A stretch of DNA of 64,000 bases, taken from assembly GCF_900116385.1 (NCBI RefSeq), contig NZ_FPCI01000001.1, positions 1,612,001 to 1,676,000 of the forward strand, given 5' to 3'. The stretch comes from Pseudoxanthomonas sp. YR558. Its GTDB lineage: Bacteria; Pseudomonadota; Gammaproteobacteria; Xanthomonadales; Xanthomonadaceae. The first letter of the stretch is position 1, and each line of letters opens with the position of its first letter. Shown here piece by piece: positions 61,078 through 64,000 of this stretch. A program made the position numbers and the translations under genes. The notes below the pieces were generated by a model, which worked only from the letters and a program-made list of their open reading frames with translations, was not told the origin of the DNA and searched no databases.

Positions 61078-61776
61078 TCAGTCCCGGTCCCGTACGACCG
61101 GCTTGATGCGCAGCATCGTCAGGCCGATCAGGCGCGACACGACAACGGCGATGTACATCACGCCGGCAAACTGCTCGAGCATCACCAACGCCCGGGCCTG
61201 CGGCAGGATCGGCACCACGTCGCTCAGGCCGACGCCCGAGAGCAGGCTGAAGCTCAGGAACAGCAGTTCCATCCAACTGCGCGCCGAGGTGGGGTCCACG
61301 GCGGCCGTGAAGCTACCCGGGTACCACTGTTGGCATACGGAAAACGCAAATGCGAACGCCCAGGCGAGCAGCGTGAACGTGGCGCCGGCGGCGAACAGTT
61401 CGTCGCTGGTGACCGAATGGTCCTGCAGCATGTAGGAGATCAGGCTGCCGGCCGTATAGAAGTACAAGCCGCTCTCCAGCAAGTGGGCATAGATGCCCAG
61501 CGAGGGTAAATCGAACAGGGCCGCCGACACCGACAGCAGCACCGATGGCACGGCAAGCGACCAGGCGATCCAGTTCACCGCCGCACTGCGATTGACCACC
61601 CACAGGGCCAGCGCGAGCACCAGGATGCCGAACGCGCCGAACAATGCACGGCCCGCCTGAGTGTCTTCCATCACGGGGTACAGCAGGATGCCCGCCAGCT
61701 GCACGATCAACAGAAAAGCGCAGGGATGACGCCGCGCCGTGACCAGCCAGCGTAGCCACGCCAAGGGCATCGTCAT
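61078..61776 (-). CDS. Ion channel-like membrane protein with a degenerate selectivity filter
   Basis: The 232-residue protein has about five to six hydrophobic helices. The C-terminal part resembles the pore module of two-helix potassium channels: RSWMELLFLSFSLLSGVGLSDVVP is followed by a last helix FAGVMYIAVVVSRLIGL. By eye, TVGYGD of K+ channels aligns to GVGLSD, so the filter is altered and K+ selectivity is doubtful. It is the last gene of a short cluster with the 55-residue protein and DUF4136 lipoprotein. Confidence 0.78.
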   Translation of the reverse strand: MTMPLAWLRWLVTARRHPCAFLLIVQLAGILLYPVMEDTQAGRALFGAFGILVLALALWVVNRSAAVNWIAWSLAVPSVLLSVSAALFDLPSLGIYAHLLESGLYFYTAGSLISYMLQDHSVTSDELFAAGATFTLLAWAFAFAFSVCQQWYPGSFTAAVDPTSARSWMELLFLSFSLLSGVGLSDVVPILPQARALVMLEQFAGVMYIAVVVSRLIGLTMLRIKPVVRDRD

Positions 61777-61786
61777 GCGGCAGCCT

Positions 61787-61954
61787 TCATTTGAAGTGGT
61801 AGACCAGCGCGTAGTAGACCACGTAGACCCACGACAGCACGCCGTGGATCACCGCCCACAGCAGCGACTTGTTGGCGCTCCAGGAGATGGTGATCGCCAG
61901 CGCCGTGCCGAAGCCGATACCCGCTTTCGCGATACCGCTGCCGCTACCCTTCAT
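61787..61954 (-). CDS. Small membrane protein, 55 residues
   Basis: The frame MKGSGSGIAKAGIGFGTALA continues into ITISWSANKSLLWAVIHGVL and ends SWVYVVYYALVYHFK. It gives one or two hydrophobic helices. Its ATG overlaps the stop of the DUF4136 gene (ATGA), and the ion-channel gene starts 10 bases after it, which argues for a real coupled gene. It is too short for many gene finders. The function is unknown. Confidence 0.7.
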   Translation of the reverse strand: MKGSGSGIAKAGIGFGTALAITISWSANKSLLWAVIHGVLSWVYVVYYALVYHFK

Positions 61955-62550
61955 GGCGTCACCGCCGCGGTGCCGCTGCCGGCACGGTACGGATAGCGCA
62001 GGAAAATCTCCGCGACAGCCGCATCGATCTTCGCGCCACGCTCCTCAGGCTTGGTGCGGCCGACGCGGCCGACTGCGACGCCCGTCCAGACCAGGCGATT
62101 CTGCTTCGCGTCCACCAGATCCACGTTGAGCGTACCCTCGGTGTACTTGTAGACGTCGGTACGGTCGCGCCAGTACGGCACGGCGAAGTACCGCCGCGCG
62201 CGGTAGCTGTAGTAGTAGTCGTAGTCGACTTCCGGCGTGCTCACTACGTCGGTTTTTTCCTGCATGTACGCGTTGAGGTTCACCCACAGGTCGGGCGACT
62301 TCTCGTCATACACGTAGCCTCGCGCCTCCATCTGCGCACGCGCCGCGTCCTTGGTGCGCCCGCTGGTCAGCGTGGCGTAGCCTTGGCTTTCGATCGCCAG
62401 CGGTGTGTAGAACGCAAACGTGCGGTACTGGGTGAAGTTGGCGGATGGGTCGACGTCGCTGGTGACGCGCGGGCCGGTGGCGCAGGCCGCCAGCACGAGC
62501 GTGGCGGCCAGCAACAGAGTGCGGCAGGTCAGGCGGGCGATCAGGGTCAT
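61951..62550 (-). CDS. DUF4136 lipoprotein
   Basis: The 199-residue protein has a signal peptide with lipobox LAAC (near residue 23). The mature domain begins VTSDVDPSANFTQYRTFAFYTPL, typical of DUF4136. An aromatic block YDYYYSYRARRYF and the end AVAEIFLRYPY follow. DUF4136 proteins are outer-membrane-associated and of unknown role. It starts the small cluster with the 55-residue membrane protein and the channel-like gene. Confidence 0.88.
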   Translation of the reverse strand: MTLIARLTCRTLLLAATLVLAACATGPRVTSDVDPSANFTQYRTFAFYTPLAIESQGYATLTSGRTKDAARAQMEARGYVYDEKSPDLWVNLNAYMQEKTDVVSTPEVDYDYYYSYRARRYFAVPYWRDRTDVYKYTEGTLNVDLVDAKQNRLVWTGVAVGRVGRTKPEERGAKIDAAVAEIFLRYPYRAGSGTAAVTP

Positions 62551-62573
62551 GGCAGGTCTCCGGAAGTTCGGTG

Positions 62574-62597
62574 CGGGCCGCCACCCATGGCGGCCCG
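62574..62597. terminator. Hairpin downstream of thiC
   Basis: CGGGCCGCCA and TGGCGGCCCG form a 10-base perfect stem with a 4-base loop between thiC and the DUF4136 gene. The T-run is on the plus strand only, so its role for thiC is uncertain. Confidence 0.45.
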
Positions 62598-62652
62598 TTT
62601 CCCTCTTCTACGCAGTCCCGGGTCGATCCGTCGCACGGATCCGCCCCCCGGT

Positions 62653-64000
<1,348 letters not shown>

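Overview
The window is high-GC DNA with gene content and codon use typical of Xanthomonadaceae; Pseudoxanthomonas or a close relative fits best, but this is inferred from family content without any database search. Support comes from large TonB-dependent receptors serving plant-glycan loci, a PepSY-PhoP-PhoQ block, a TorF-type porin ahead of kdpFABC, and lysine-poor, GC-rich proteins. No rRNA, tRNA, CRISPR array, insertion sequence or phage gene is visible. Coding density is very high and no gap exceeds 300 bases.

Bases 1-7000 hold housekeeping genes: a DhaL/DegV-type protein cut by the left edge, a small secreted protein, MtfA peptidase, the PepSY-PhoP-PhoQ signalling block, an amidinotransferase-fold hydrolase and DusA. 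Bases 7001-15892 carry a complete potassium system read right to left (porin, kdpF, kdpA, kdpB, kdpC, a 198-base gap, then kdpD and kdpE). Three helically phased TTTACG hexamers lie upstream of the porin and could be KdpE sites.

Bases 15893-29695 hold a CoA transferase, then a tightly coupled minus-strand operon: TonB receptor, serine hydrolase, ribokinase-family kinase, a glycosidase-like/SUMF1 fusion, a ThuA/PQQ-propeller/cytochrome c fusion and a GH127 enzyme, with a LysR regulator upstream. I could not match this operon to a characterised pathway. It is the best candidate here for an undescribed glycan or glycoside utilisation system.

Bases 29751-52495 form a pectin-utilisation region. 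It contains a kelch-fused SSS symporter with a CitE-like lyase, KdgK, two paralogous TonB receptors, a PL1 and a PL10 pectate lyase, an FAH-family hydratase, a TRAP transporter, a GH43 enzyme, a LacI regulator, KduI, KduD and a CE12 esterase fused to a cupin. Four promoters share the 10-mer AATGACACCG, which probably marks the LacI regulon. The logic is lyase cleavage outside or in the periplasm, uptake by TonB receptors and TRAP, then KduI, KduD and KdgK giving KDPG. The KDPG aldolase and an unsaturated-uronyl hydrolase are not in the window.

Bases 52542-64000 return to ordinary genes. These are small envelope proteins, two EF-hand proteins, a HAD hydrolase, an NAD(P)-binding oxidoreductase, a lytic transglycosylase and Ppa. 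They are followed by an Asp/Asn beta-hydroxylase-sulfotransferase fusion, an ion-channel-like protein with a degenerate filter, a 55-residue membrane protein, a DUF4136 lipoprotein and ThiC cut by the right edge.
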